Of a stretch of 15,649 bases of DNA, positions 7,251-13,832 are shown piece by piece. The stretch's first letter is position 1, and the number at the start of each line of letters is the position of its first letter. Under the pieces are notes generated by a model. That model worked only from the letters and a program-made list of their open reading frames with translations, was not told the DNA's origin and did no database searches. The DNA is taken from NCBI GenBank assembly GCA_026984385.1, contig JALSSH010000172.1, positions 1 to 15,649 on the forward strand, in the 5' to 3' direction. Both the position numbers and the translations under genes were made by a program. This DNA is from Ardenticatenia bacterium. Lineage in GTDB: Bacteria > Chloroflexota > Anaerolineae > Aggregatilineales > Aggregatilineaceae.

Positions 7251-8498
7251 CTATCCAGCCTCCGGACGCCCAACTTGGCCGACAACCGTCAACGTGTACG
7301 TGACCGCCGACCCGCCCAGCTCGTAAAACGGCACTTCGAAGCTGACCGCTTCTTGGGGCACAAGACGGGGCTTGGAAACGTAAATGGTCTGCACGGCCAC
7401 CACGTGCCCCTGCTCGTCCCAAAGTGCCGCCACCACGCGCACCGATTCTGCAACCTGCGGCCCCACATTCGCCAGCTCTCCGTGCACCACCAACGTCCCT
7501 TGTGCGTTGTAGACGGCCTCGTCGTTGGCGATGACGAAATTTTCCGCGCCGTAAAAATTGCGCAGCGCGTAGTCGGCCTCGCGCGCGGCCACGTTCAGCT
7601 CATAGCGCACAGCGGTTGCCGGCTTGCCCGCCTCAAAGCGTAAGTCAAAAGGTGCGCCTTGCCCCGAACCCAACACATCAATCGGCAGGATGTCCGACTG
7701 CTCGGCCAGGCGCCGCCCTTGCGCGTCATAAAGCACGCCGGAAAGCCGCACGGCTTCTAGTGGGGCGGGCGTGGTGTTGACCACCTCGCCGGTGATGTGA
7801 AAAACGCCCTCGCGGTCCGTCCAGGCATAGTAGCCGTTAAACCCCACTACACCGCTGTAGGAGGTGACGCCCGCCGCCGCCTGTTGCACCGTGCCGACCG
7901 CCAGCGCCGCGTCTGGGTTCACGTGAAAAGTGTTGACCACCGCCGTCAGCGTTTGGAGCACCTGCGGCGGCGCGTCGGTGGTATCCACTTCCAGCGCGCT
8001 AAAAAACGTGCCGTTGCCCTGCAAGAAAATATTCAGCGCGCGCGGCCCCAAGGTGGGGTAGGTGCGCACACCGGTAATGCGCTGGCTGCCGTCCGGCTGG
8101 GCCACCCGCTCCAGCTCCACCCAGTCGTAACGCGCCTGGTCCGGTGGGGGTTGATAGGCGGCAGCGGCTTGAGCGAAGGCCTCCGGTGTCATCGGCTGGC
8201 CGGTGTTGACCACATACACGCTCAGCCGCGTGATCGCCGCCTCGCCTTCCAGCGCGGTGAACTGCACCCGCACGCCGTTTTCGTCCGGCAACTCGCCCGC
8301 CACCCAGTCCGGCGGGACGCGAATGGTGAAAACGTTGGAGGGATGCCGATAGGTGACAAAGCCCGCGTCCGGAGGCACGGGCGTTGCCACCACAAAGACC
8401 GGATCGGCACTTTGGATGCCACCGCCGCACGCCGTCACGCCCAGTGCCAACGCCGCCAGCAACTCCAAAATGCGCCAAAACCTAGCGCGTTTGCTCAT
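7251..8498 (-). CDS. Lipoprotein with PsbP-like N-terminal domain and two FxLYD-like repeats
   Basis: A 415-residue exported protein. The first 24 residues form a lipoprotein signal: basic start, hydrophobic stretch and lipobox GVTAC, with Cys24 as the lipidation site. Residues about 50-190 begin with HPSNVFTIRVPPDW, typical of PsbP/DUF1795-like modules. Two repeats follow, about 231-288 and 335-390, each with the pattern GE(V/L)xN...VR(V/L)...(Y/W)DxQG, as in FxLYD domains, a beta-sandwich of bacterial surface proteins. Function is unknown; an envelope binding or sensing role is inferred. It follows the FHA gene with almost no gap (stop at 8507-8509), so translation is probably coupled. A GTG at 8504, two bases after that stop, is an equally possible start (417 residues). 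Neither start has a clear Shine-Dalgarno. Confidence 0.75.
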   Translation of the reverse strand: MSKRARFWRILELLAALALGVTACGGGIQSADPVFVVATPVPPDAGFVTYRHPSNVFTIRVPPDWVAGELPDENGVRVQFTALEGEAAITRLSVYVVNTGQPMTPEAFAQAAAAYQPPPDQARYDWVELERVAQPDGSQRITGVRTYPTLGPRALNIFLQGNGTFFSALEVDTTDAPPQVLQTLTAVVNTFHVNPDAALAVGTVQQAAAGVTSYSGVVGFNGYYAWTDREGVFHITGEVVNTTPAPLEAVRLSGVLYDAQGRRLAEQSDILPIDVLGSGQGAPFDLRFEAGKPATAVRYELNVAAREADYALRNFYGAENFVIANDEAVYNAQGTLVVHGELANVGPQVAESVRVVAALWDEQGHVVAVQTIYVSKPRLVPQEAVSFEVPFYELGGSAVTYTLTVVGQVGRPEAG

Positions 8499-8506
8499 CG
8501 CCACCG

Positions 8507-8986
8507 CTACGGTTTGAAGTAGATATACAACTTGAGCCGTCCCAACGTCAGCTCGTCGCCGTCGCGCAAACGCTTTTCCACGCCCGGAGGCAGCGGCTCG
8601 CCGTTGATGTGCGTGCCGTTGGTGCTGTTGAGGTCAAGCAAATAGACGGCTTGGCCGTCTCGCAACAAACGCGCATGGCGACGTGAGACGCCCGCCTCGT
8701 CTGCACCGTAGGGCAACAGGTTGATATAGGTGCGCTCGGCGTCTTCCGTTTCCGTCACGCGCCCCAAGATCACCTCACGGCGCATTTGCACCACAATCGG
8801 CGTCTCGTCGTTTTCGATCTGTAAAATCAGCACGCCGTCCGTGCCGAGCTGATCGGTGCTGCCGACGGCATCGTCCCCTTCAAACTTGCGTGTGGAAAGC
8901 GGGATCGGCACCAACGCCACGCCGCAACGCTCGCAATAAATCGTACCGGCGCGGTTTTCGTGGCCGCAATGTGGACATAACAACAT
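8507..8986 (-). CDS. Zinc-ribbon / FHA domain protein
   Basis: A 159-residue cytosolic protein. The N-terminus is a zinc ribbon, CPHCG and CERCG (Cys4, Cys7, Cys18, Cys21). An acidic linker leads to a C-terminal FHA domain with the canonical phosphothreonine-binding positions: GR (75-76), SRRH (101-104) and DLNSTNGT (118-125). FHA domains dock onto phosphothreonine peptides made by Hanks-type kinases, so this is probably a reader in Ser/Thr kinase signalling; no kinase lies in this window. I chose ATG 8986, which has GAGGGG about nine bases upstream; the frame stays open much further (to 9268), but that part looks non-coding and contains the promoter candidate. It is the first gene of a two-gene unit with the FxLYD lipoprotein. 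Confidence 0.88.
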   Translation of the reverse strand: MLLCPHCGHENRAGTIYCERCGVALVPIPLSTRKFEGDDAVGSTDQLGTDGVLILQIENDETPIVVQMRREVILGRVTETEDAERTYINLLPYGADEAGVSRRHARLLRDGQAVYLLDLNSTNGTHINGEPLPPGVEKRLRDGDELTLGRLKLYIYFKP

Positions 8987-9041
8987 CGTTCTTATCCCCC
9001 TCGGCGAGGCCTTCTTTCCCCACCACCCTCCGGATACTACA

Positions 9042-9050
9042 ATCATACCA
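9042..9050 (-). promoter_or_regulatory. Candidate extended -10 promoter for the FHA-lipoprotein operon
   Basis: On the minus strand the sequence reads TGGTATGAT, a TGn extension plus TATGAT (5/6). A TTGCGC lies 19 bases further upstream (plus-strand 9067-9072), a poor and slightly distant -35. The leader to the ATG at 8986 would be about 50 bases. Confidence 0.4.
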
Positions 9051-9202
9051 TCCGCGCTGTACCTAAGCGCAACAATGCGGAAGCGGCGGGCAGGCCGCCT
9101 CCAGAGTTTGCCGTGTGCGATGGTGTGATATGTGGGAATTATAGACGAACTTAGGACAGTACGAAACCGCTCTCCCCATTTGCGCGATGTGGAAAACGTC
9201 CA

Positions 9203-9270
9203 TCGCCCCCTCGGGTGTATTGGGGGCGAGCAGGCCAAGCTGGGGTGGGGCGGAATCGTTCGCCCCACCC
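9203..9270 (-). terminator. Two tandem hairpins after the secreted hydrolase gene
   Basis: Nearest the hydrolase stop is a perfect 10-bp stem, GGGTGGGGCG (9243-9252) with CGCCCCACCC (9261-9270) and an 8-base loop. Beyond it is a perfect 8-bp stem, TCGCCCCC (9203-9210) with GGGGGCGA (9222-9229). Neither is followed by a run of T on the minus strand, so this is a terminator without a U-tract or a 3'-end stabiliser. The rest of 8987-9279 holds only the FHA promoter candidate. Confidence 0.5.
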
Positions 9271-9279
9271 GCTACGAGA

Positions 9280-10215
9280 TCACGGCGTTGGAGTTGCGCC
9301 GACGTTGTCCAGATAGGTGAAGAAGTCCCTCAGTGCGCGGCTGGGGCGTCCGTTGTTGAAGGTCGGCAAAATGCCGTGCCCGCCCTCGGGGTAGGTGTAG
9401 AGGGCGTCTACAACTGCTCCGTGCGCTTCCAGCAATGGCTGCATCCGCTCCATCCCTTCGCAAGTGCGCCCTTCGTGGTCATGCCCGCCGCAGTAGAGCC
9501 AAAAATGCGCCCCCCCGAAAAGATCGGGGTCGCCGTCGTGGATAAAGGCGGGGTCACGTCCTTCGCTCAACACAAAGCCCGCACCGGAATCCGCCACAAA
9601 GGCCGCGAAAAGGTGCTCCCCGTCTTCGCTATAGTCCAGCGCCGCTTGGTGATAAATTTCCTCACTGCCGCGCGAAAAACCGTGCAAGATCACCGTCGCG
9701 TCCTCTATCGGGCAGTGCTCGCCGATGGTTTCGTAGGCGCTCAGCAAGTGCGCGTAGACCTCTTCGGACTCGTCAAACACGTATTCACCATCCGCGCCAA
9801 GCTGGGCGTATTGCAGCGCGACAACCGCGTAACCCCGCCCTTTGGAAGCGCGCAACCACCAACTGCTGAGCCGCTCCGCGCAACCGCCGCTGCCGTGCAG
9901 TGAGAAGATCAGCCGTTGGTCGCTCTGCTGCTCCCACGTCGGCGGAAACCAAGCAATGGCGAAGCGCTCATCGCCCACAGGCACGACGCCCGCGCCTGCG
10001 CCGAAGGCCATATCCAGCGCGGTGAGCTGACTTTCCTCCTGGCAACCGTGATCCGCAAAGCTGGTAGAAGGCGGCTGCTGATTTTCACGTAACCAGGCGG
10101 TGCATGTTGCCAACGTGGGAGCGTTGTCTTGCGCGGTGGCAAGCGGTACGCCCACACTGCCCAGGCCGAACACCAACACACTTACCCATACCCAGACGCT
10201 TAATATCCGTCGCAT
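9280..10215 (-). CDS. Secreted alpha/beta hydrolase (esterase / PHB-depolymerase-like)
   Basis: A 311-residue exported enzyme. Residues 1-29 form a signal peptide with a long hydrophobic core and likely cleavage after ATA (before Gln29-Asp30). The mature part shows the alpha/beta-hydrolase triad elements: oxyanion loop LHGSGG (106-111), nucleophile elbow GFSRG with Ser181, a candidate acid at Asp246 in CGGHDHEG, and His280 in PEGGHG. The family includes feruloyl/acetylxylan esterases and polyhydroxyalkanoate depolymerases; the substrate is unknown. Six cysteines (39, 58, 112, 168, 242, 252) in the exported part suggest disulfides. ATG 10215 is chosen because GAGGAGG lies eight bases upstream; an in-frame start at 10251 would add 12 residues before the signal peptide. 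It lies downstream of the HAD gene on the same strand, 123 bases away. Confidence 0.8.
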   Translation of the reverse strand: MRRILSVWVWVSVLVFGLGSVGVPLATAQDNAPTLATCTAWLRENQQPPSTSFADHGCQEESQLTALDMAFGAGAGVVPVGDERFAIAWFPPTWEQQSDQRLIFSLHGSGGCAERLSSWWLRASKGRGYAVVALQYAQLGADGEYVFDESEEVYAHLLSAYETIGEHCPIEDATVILHGFSRGSEEIYHQAALDYSEDGEHLFAAFVADSGAGFVLSEGRDPAFIHDGDPDLFGGAHFWLYCGGHDHEGRTCEGMERMQPLLEAHGAVVDALYTYPEGGHGILPTFNNGRPSRALRDFFTYLDNVGATPTP

Positions 10216-10338
10216 TGTCTTTGCCTCCTCAAAATTTCGCTTGGCCCACACGAGCCAGCAACGCCATCTATGCGTTCACCTTAGCGTGAAGTTGCTACGG
10301 AAATATTGCGCAGGGGTAAAAAGTTTGTGCACGCGCGC

Positions 10339-10989
10339 TCAGAGCACGGCCAACACATCGGCGGTCAGCGCGTCCAGCGAGGGTAAAACGCGGTCGGCGC
10401 GCGCCAAAATATCGGGCGACGGGCGATGATAGGGCGCGGGCACGGCGATCACGTGCGCGCCGGCGGCTACGCCCGCCAAGATGCCGTTGGCCGAGTCCTC
10501 GACCACCGCCACACGCTCCGGCAGGGCGCTCAAACGCTCAACGGCCAGGCAGTATGTATCCGGCGCGGGTTTGCCTTGCGCCACATCGTCGCTGGAGACG
10601 ATCACGCGGAAAAGCGAGGCCCAGCCGGTGCGCTCCAGGATTGCATCCAACAGTGCACGCGGCGAGCCGGAGGCCACCCCCAGCACAAAATCCGGCGCCA
10701 GCCGCTGCAACACCGCCTCGGCCCCGGGCATCAGCGGCACATGCTGACGATAGTACGTCACCATCTGCCCAACTACGCGCGCGATGATCTCCTCCGTTGA
10801 GTAAGCACCTCCCAGCCGTTCGGCCAAATACGCGGCCCAACTTTGCGTGCTGCGCCCCATGATGCGCTCCTGATCTTGGGGCGTCCAGCGCAAACGCTCC
10901 GCGCCAAAAGCCTCGATGCGCGCGCGCTGCCAGAGCGGTTCGGAATCCACCAGCAACCCGTCCATATCAAAAATTACGGTTTCTACCAT
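10339..10989 (-). CDS. HAD-superfamily sugar-phosphate phosphatase / beta-phosphoglucomutase-like
   Basis: A 216-residue HAD hydrolase, subfamily I with a helical cap. Motif I is FDMDGLLVDSEPLW with nucleophile Asp8 and acid/base Asp10; motif II is ASGS (106-109); motif III is Lys140 in GKPAPD; motif IV is VEDS (163-166) for magnesium. The motif I context resembles YniC-type 2-deoxyglucose-6-phosphate/hexitol phosphatases and beta-phosphoglucomutases, which dephosphorylate or isomerise small sugar phosphates in the cytosol. Length is normal. A Shine-Dalgarno (AGGAGAG) sits about ten bases before the ATG. It is divergent from a LacI-family regulator and a sugar ABC transporter, so a role in the metabolism of the transported sugar is plausible but inferred. 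Mutase and phosphatase cannot be separated from sequence alone. Confidence 0.85.
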   Translation of the reverse strand: MVETVIFDMDGLLVDSEPLWQRARIEAFGAERLRWTPQDQERIMGRSTQSWAAYLAERLGGAYSTEEIIARVVGQMVTYYRQHVPLMPGAEAVLQRLAPDFVLGVASGSPRALLDAILERTGWASLFRVIVSSDDVAQGKPAPDTYCLAVERLSALPERVAVVEDSANGILAGVAAGAHVIAVPAPYHRPSPDILARADRVLPSLDALTADVLAVL

Positions 10990-11051
10990 CGGTTCGACCC
11001 TCTCCTGACGTGAGCGCGCCCCGTCGCGGGAGCGCTGCGGTTCGGCGGGCT

Positions 11052-11060
11052 ATTGTAGCA
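11052..11060 (-). promoter_or_regulatory. Candidate extended -10 promoter for the HAD gene
   Basis: The minus strand reads TGCTACAAT (TGn plus TACAAT, 5/6). Transcription would begin near 11045, giving a leader of about 55 bases. The nearest -35-like box (TTGTCT) is 21 bases away, too far to help. The LacI-type operators at 11137-11184 lie about 80 bases upstream of this site. Confidence 0.4.
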
Positions 11061-11130
11061 GGATAGGGAACTGTGCCCAGACAAAAAGCGTTCACCAACG
11101 CTATCTCAACGGAACATTAACGATCTTTAA

Positions 11131-11159
11131 TTGAAATCCAAAACGTTTTGGAGTACCCT
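11131..11159 (+). promoter_or_regulatory. Candidate promoter of the lacI-type regulator gene
   Basis: TTGAAA (11131-11136) and TACCCT (11154-11159) are separated by 17 bases. The -35 is good (5/6), the -10 weak (3/6). The first operator palindrome fills almost the whole spacer, so repressor binding would exclude RNA polymerase. Confidence 0.35.
11137..11152. promoter_or_regulatory. LacI-family operator 1 (perfect 16-bp palindrome)
   Basis: TCCAAAACGTTTTGGA is a perfect palindrome with a central CG, the form typical of LacI/GalR-family operators. It lies 56 bases before the regulator's ATG and inside the predicted promoter spacer, suggesting autoregulation. Confidence 0.75.
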
Positions 11160-11169
11160 AAAGATAAGC

Positions 11170-11184
11170 TGAAAACGTTTTGGA
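11170..11184. promoter_or_regulatory. LacI-family operator 2
   Basis: TGAAAACGTTTTGGA repeats the core of operator 1 (AAAACGTTTTGGA) with a less symmetric left edge. The centres of the two operators are 32 bp apart, close to three helical turns, so bound dimers would lie on the same face of the DNA. Confidence 0.7.
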
Positions 11185-11207
11185 AGCGCAAAAACGGTTA
11201 TTTCTTG

Positions 11208-12224
11208 ATGCATGTCACACTTAAGACCATTGCGGAAGAGGCGGGGGTTTCGATCACGACCGTTTCGCGAGCCTTGGCCGGTTATGGGGACGTGAACGAA
11301 CAAACGCGCCGCCGCATTATCGAAATCGCCGAGCGCTTGGGCTATCAGCCCAATTTGGCGGCCCGCCATCTCCGCAGCAAGCGCACTTACACGATCGGCA
11401 TGGTCATCCCGCGCACCGCCCATTATTCCGACCCGTTCTTCATGGAGCTGGTGGCTGGGGTCGGCAAGCAGGCTTCCGAACACGGCTACGACTTGTTACT
11501 TTCGGCGCAGATGCAAGGCGAAGAAGAGCTAAGCGCGTATCGGAGAATGGTGGCAGGGGGGCGCGTGGACGGGATGATTGTGGCGCGTGTGTTGTGGCAA
11601 GACCCGCGCATCGCCTACTTGCGCCAGGTCTATCATCCTTTTGTGGCTTTTGGGCGCACCGAAGACCCCGCCCACCCCTATATTGACGTGGACGGGGCCG
11701 AGGGCATGTATCAATTGGTGGCGCACCTGGTCGAATACGGCCACGAACGCATCGCCCTGATCCAATCTCCGCGCGAGTTGGCCTTCACAGCAGACCGCTG
11801 CGGAGGCTATCGGCGCGGGCTGGAGGCTTTCGACCTGCCCTACCGCGAGGAATACGTGATACAAGGCAACCTCACGCGCCATAGCGGGCGGCTCGCGGCG
11901 GAAAAGCTGCTGGCGTTGCCCACTCCGCCGAGCGCCATCATTGCCTGCAATGACCTGATGGCGCTCGGCGCCAGCGAGGCTGTCCATGCGCGCGGTTTGC
12001 GCGTGGGGCGAGATGTGGCGATTGCCGGCTTTGACGACATTCCGGAAGCTACCACAGCCACCCCGCCCCTCACCACCGTGCGCCAACCGATTTACGGCAT
12101 CGGGCATCGGCTGGTGGATATGTTGGTGCGCCTGATGCAACATGAAGAAGTGGACAATACCCAGGTTCTTTTGCAACCGGAACTGGTTATCCGCGCTTCG
12201 AGTGGAACTCCGCCGACGCGCTAA
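11208..12224 (+). CDS. LacI-family transcriptional regulator
   Basis: A 338-residue repressor-type protein. The N-terminus, TLKTIAEEAGVSITTVSRAL, is the LacI helix-turn-helix, followed by the hinge helix segment NLAARHLRSKRTYTIG that reads the operator centre, and a periplasmic-binding-protein-like sensor domain (for example CNDLMALGA and IAGFDDI) that binds a sugar effector. ATG 11208 is chosen because it begins the DNA-binding domain at the usual place; the frame is open to a TTG at 11148, but that lies inside operator 1. No clear Shine-Dalgarno precedes 11208. Two matching palindromes directly upstream indicate autoregulation. The sugar-binding protein gene follows after 117 bases on the same strand, and no terminator is evident between them, so the regulator probably controls the transporter and senses its substrate. 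Confidence 0.92.
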   Translation: MHVTLKTIAEEAGVSITTVSRALAGYGDVNEQTRRRIIEIAERLGYQPNLAARHLRSKRTYTIGMVIPRTAHYSDPFFMELVAGVGKQASEHGYDLLLSAQMQGEEELSAYRRMVAGGRVDGMIVARVLWQDPRIAYLRQVYHPFVAFGRTEDPAHPYIDVDGAEGMYQLVAHLVEYGHERIALIQSPRELAFTADRCGGYRRGLEAFDLPYREEYVIQGNLTRHSGRLAAEKLLALPTPPSAIIACNDLMALGASEAVHARGLRVGRDVAIAGFDDIPEATTATPPLTTVRQPIYGIGHRLVDMLVRLMQHEEVDNTQVLLQPELVIRASSGTPPTR

Positions 12225-12234
12225 ACGCGGCCAA

Positions 12235-12320
12235 AAGGAGGTGATGTGTATCGAAGGAGCAAGCTCATTGGTAACGCCACGTATCACGAAGGACTCTCGT
12301 GCGTCGTAAAGCAGTTGTAG
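12235..12320 (+). promoter_or_regulatory. Near-perfect anti-16S Shine-Dalgarno with a possible short leader ORF
   Basis: AAGGAGGTGAT (12235-12245) is complementary over 11 bases to the usual 3' end of 16S rRNA, yet the next recognised gene starts 96 bases later and has its own AGGAGA (12329-12334). Two short frames begin inside or right after it: ATG 12244-12309 (21 residues) and GTG 12246-12320 (24 residues), the latter ending 21 bases before the binding-protein ATG. Both starts are closer to the Shine-Dalgarno than is ideal. It could be a leader peptide, a ribosome standby site or a chance remnant. Confidence 0.3.
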
Positions 12321-12341
12321 AAATACTAGGAGAAATAAGCC

Positions 12342-13637
12342 ATGTCGTTTAGAAAACTTACACCTTTCGTGCTCCTGCTTGTCGTCTCCATGCTGATCGG
12401 CGTGGCGGGCGTTTCCGCCCAGGGCGGCAAAGTGACCTTTTTCTCCACGCAGTTTAACGTGGTGGAAGAGGCCGAAAAATTCCGCGACATTCTGGCCGAC
12501 TTTGACGGGGAAGTGGACTTCGTGCCCTCCGAAGAGCAAGCGGTCTTTGACACGCTGAGCGCAGAAGCGGGCCAAGAAGTCGGCTCGGTGGACGTGGTCG
12601 GCGCGCTGCACGGCACGTTCCCCACGCTGGTGAAGGAAGACGTGCTCTTTGACCTCAGCGGTTTGCTTGAAGAGATCGAGTCCGAATACGACATCGCCGA
12701 TGCGTTTGTCGAACTCGGCAAGATGGGCACGACCGACTACCAATACTACATCCCCTGGATGCAGGCCACCTACATCATGGCGGCCAACAAAGACGCGCTG
12801 CAATATCTGCCGGAAGGCGCAGACATCAACGCGCTGACCTGGGAAGAGCTGGCGCAATGGGCCAAGAACATGCAAGAAGCCACCGGCGAACCGAAGCTCG
12901 GCTTCCCTGTGGACGGGCTGTGGCATCGCTTCTTGGAAGGCTACCTGTATCCTTCCTTCACGGGCGGGATGGTGACCGGCTTCAAGAGCGACGAAGCGGT
13001 GGCTATGTTTGAGTTCTTCCGTGACGAGATTTGGCCCTACGTCAACCCGCAATCCATCACCTACTCCTTCATGCAAGAACCGCTGCTCAGCGGCGAGGTG
13101 TGGGTTGCCTTTGACCACACCGCCCGCCTGAAGGACGCCTTCGACCAACAACCGGATCAGTTCGTGGCCTTCCCAGCCCCCGCCGGACCGAAGGGGCGCG
13201 GCTTTATGCCGGTGGTGGTTGGCTTGGGTGTGCCCGCCAACGCTCCGAACCCGGACGGCGCGGTTGAGTTGGTCAAGTACCTGCTCATGCCCGAAACGCA
13301 AGGCGCAGTGCTGCAGAACTTGGGCTTCTTCCCGGTGGTCGCAGGCGTGAACACCGAAGACCTGCCCGCCGGCATCGCCATTGAGGCGGAAGCGGTCGGC
13401 GCGCAAGCCGCCGCCGAAGACGCGCTACCGGCGTTGTTGCCGGTTGGCCTGGGTGACCAGGGCGGCGCGTTCAACGAAATCTACAAGTCCGCTGCTAACC
13501 GCATCTTGCTGGACGGCGAGGATATCCCGACCGTGTTGGCCGAGGAAGCCGCCAATTTGCAAGCGCTGCTCGACGACACCGGCGCCCCCTGCTGGCCGCC
13601 GGATGCCCCGAGCGAAGGTGCGTGCCAGGTGCAGTAA
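12342..13637 (+). CDS. ABC transporter sugar-binding protein (extracellular solute-binding family 1)
   Basis: A 431-residue exported binding protein of the MalE/family 1 type. Residues 1-26 are a signal peptide, hydrophobic LLLVVSMLIGVAGVSA with cleavage expected after VSA26; there is no lipobox cysteine. The mature protein begins with a short beta-strand and STQFNVVEEAEKFR, typical of family 1 sugar-binding proteins, and later has aromatic residues in FPVDGLWHRFLEGYL and WVAFDHTAR consistent with a sugar cleft. The only two cysteines, Cys417 and Cys428, are near the C-terminus and may form a small disulfide loop. It captures a sugar outside the membrane and delivers it to the downstream permeases. 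AGGAGA lies eight bases before the ATG. The substrate is unknown; LacI and HAD neighbours suggest a mono- or oligosaccharide. Confidence 0.88.
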   Translation: MSFRKLTPFVLLLVVSMLIGVAGVSAQGGKVTFFSTQFNVVEEAEKFRDILADFDGEVDFVPSEEQAVFDTLSAEAGQEVGSVDVVGALHGTFPTLVKEDVLFDLSGLLEEIESEYDIADAFVELGKMGTTDYQYYIPWMQATYIMAANKDALQYLPEGADINALTWEELAQWAKNMQEATGEPKLGFPVDGLWHRFLEGYLYPSFTGGMVTGFKSDEAVAMFEFFRDEIWPYVNPQSITYSFMQEPLLSGEVWVAFDHTARLKDAFDQQPDQFVAFPAPAGPKGRGFMPVVVGLGVPANAPNPDGAVELVKYLLMPETQGAVLQNLGFFPVVAGVNTEDLPAGIAIEAEAVGAQAAAEDALPALLPVGLGDQGGAFNEIYKSAANRILLDGEDIPTVLAEEAANLQALLDDTGAPCWPPDAPSEGACQVQ

Positions 13638-13670
13638 ACGGCTGAGTACCGTTTGACCTAGCTTGACAAT

Positions 13671-13702
13671 GGGGGAGATCGGCGCTACGGCTGGTTTCCC
13701 CC
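13671..13702 (+). terminator. Hairpin attenuator between the binding-protein and permease genes
   Basis: GGGGGAGATC (13671-13680) pairs with GGTTTCCCCC (13693-13702) over ten positions including G-U pairs, around a 12-base loop, followed by TTCTGTATATT. It starts 34 bases after the binding-protein stop. Partial termination here would give more binding protein than permease, as is common in such operons. Confidence 0.55.
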
Positions 13703-13751
13703 TTCTGTATATTCCCCGGGGCGCGCGCCGACGGGCAGCCGCGCACGCAGG

Positions 13752-13784
13752 TTGACACCCCACATATGGCATAATGCATATATA
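13752..13784 (+). promoter_or_regulatory. Candidate internal promoter of the permease genes
   Basis: A perfect TTGACA (13752-13757) is followed by an AT-rich block containing TGGCATAAT (13767-13775), an extended -10 with a 5/6 hexamer, and TATATA (13779-13784). Spacing from TTGACA is 12 bases to the first and 21 to the second, neither ideal, so the extended -10 may act alone. The block is also nearly palindromic (CATAT at 13763-13767, ATGCATATAT further on), so a regulator site is possible. Confidence 0.4.
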
Positions 13785-13832
13785 AGCGCGGGGTGTGCGT
13801 CGTCCTCCCTATGAAGCACGCGGAGGTTTTTT

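Noticed and set aside
11190..11199. A third LacI operator, AAAAACGGTT
   Set aside because: Only one half resembles the palindrome and it is 19 bp from operator 2, out of phase.
11148..11207. Upstream start (TTG at 11148) for the LacI-type regulator
   Set aside because: It would place the start codon inside the first operator and add 20 residues before a helix-turn-helix that normally begins the protein.
11529..13406. A 625-residue open frame on the minus strand
   Set aside because: It runs antisense across both the LacI regulator and the binding protein, has no recognisable domain, and is rich in His/Arg/Gly as expected from the complement of GC-rich coding DNA.
13663..13691. A TTGACA at 13663 as a promoter -35
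   Set aside because: The -10 position reads TACGGC and the site overlaps the left arm of the attenuator hairpin.
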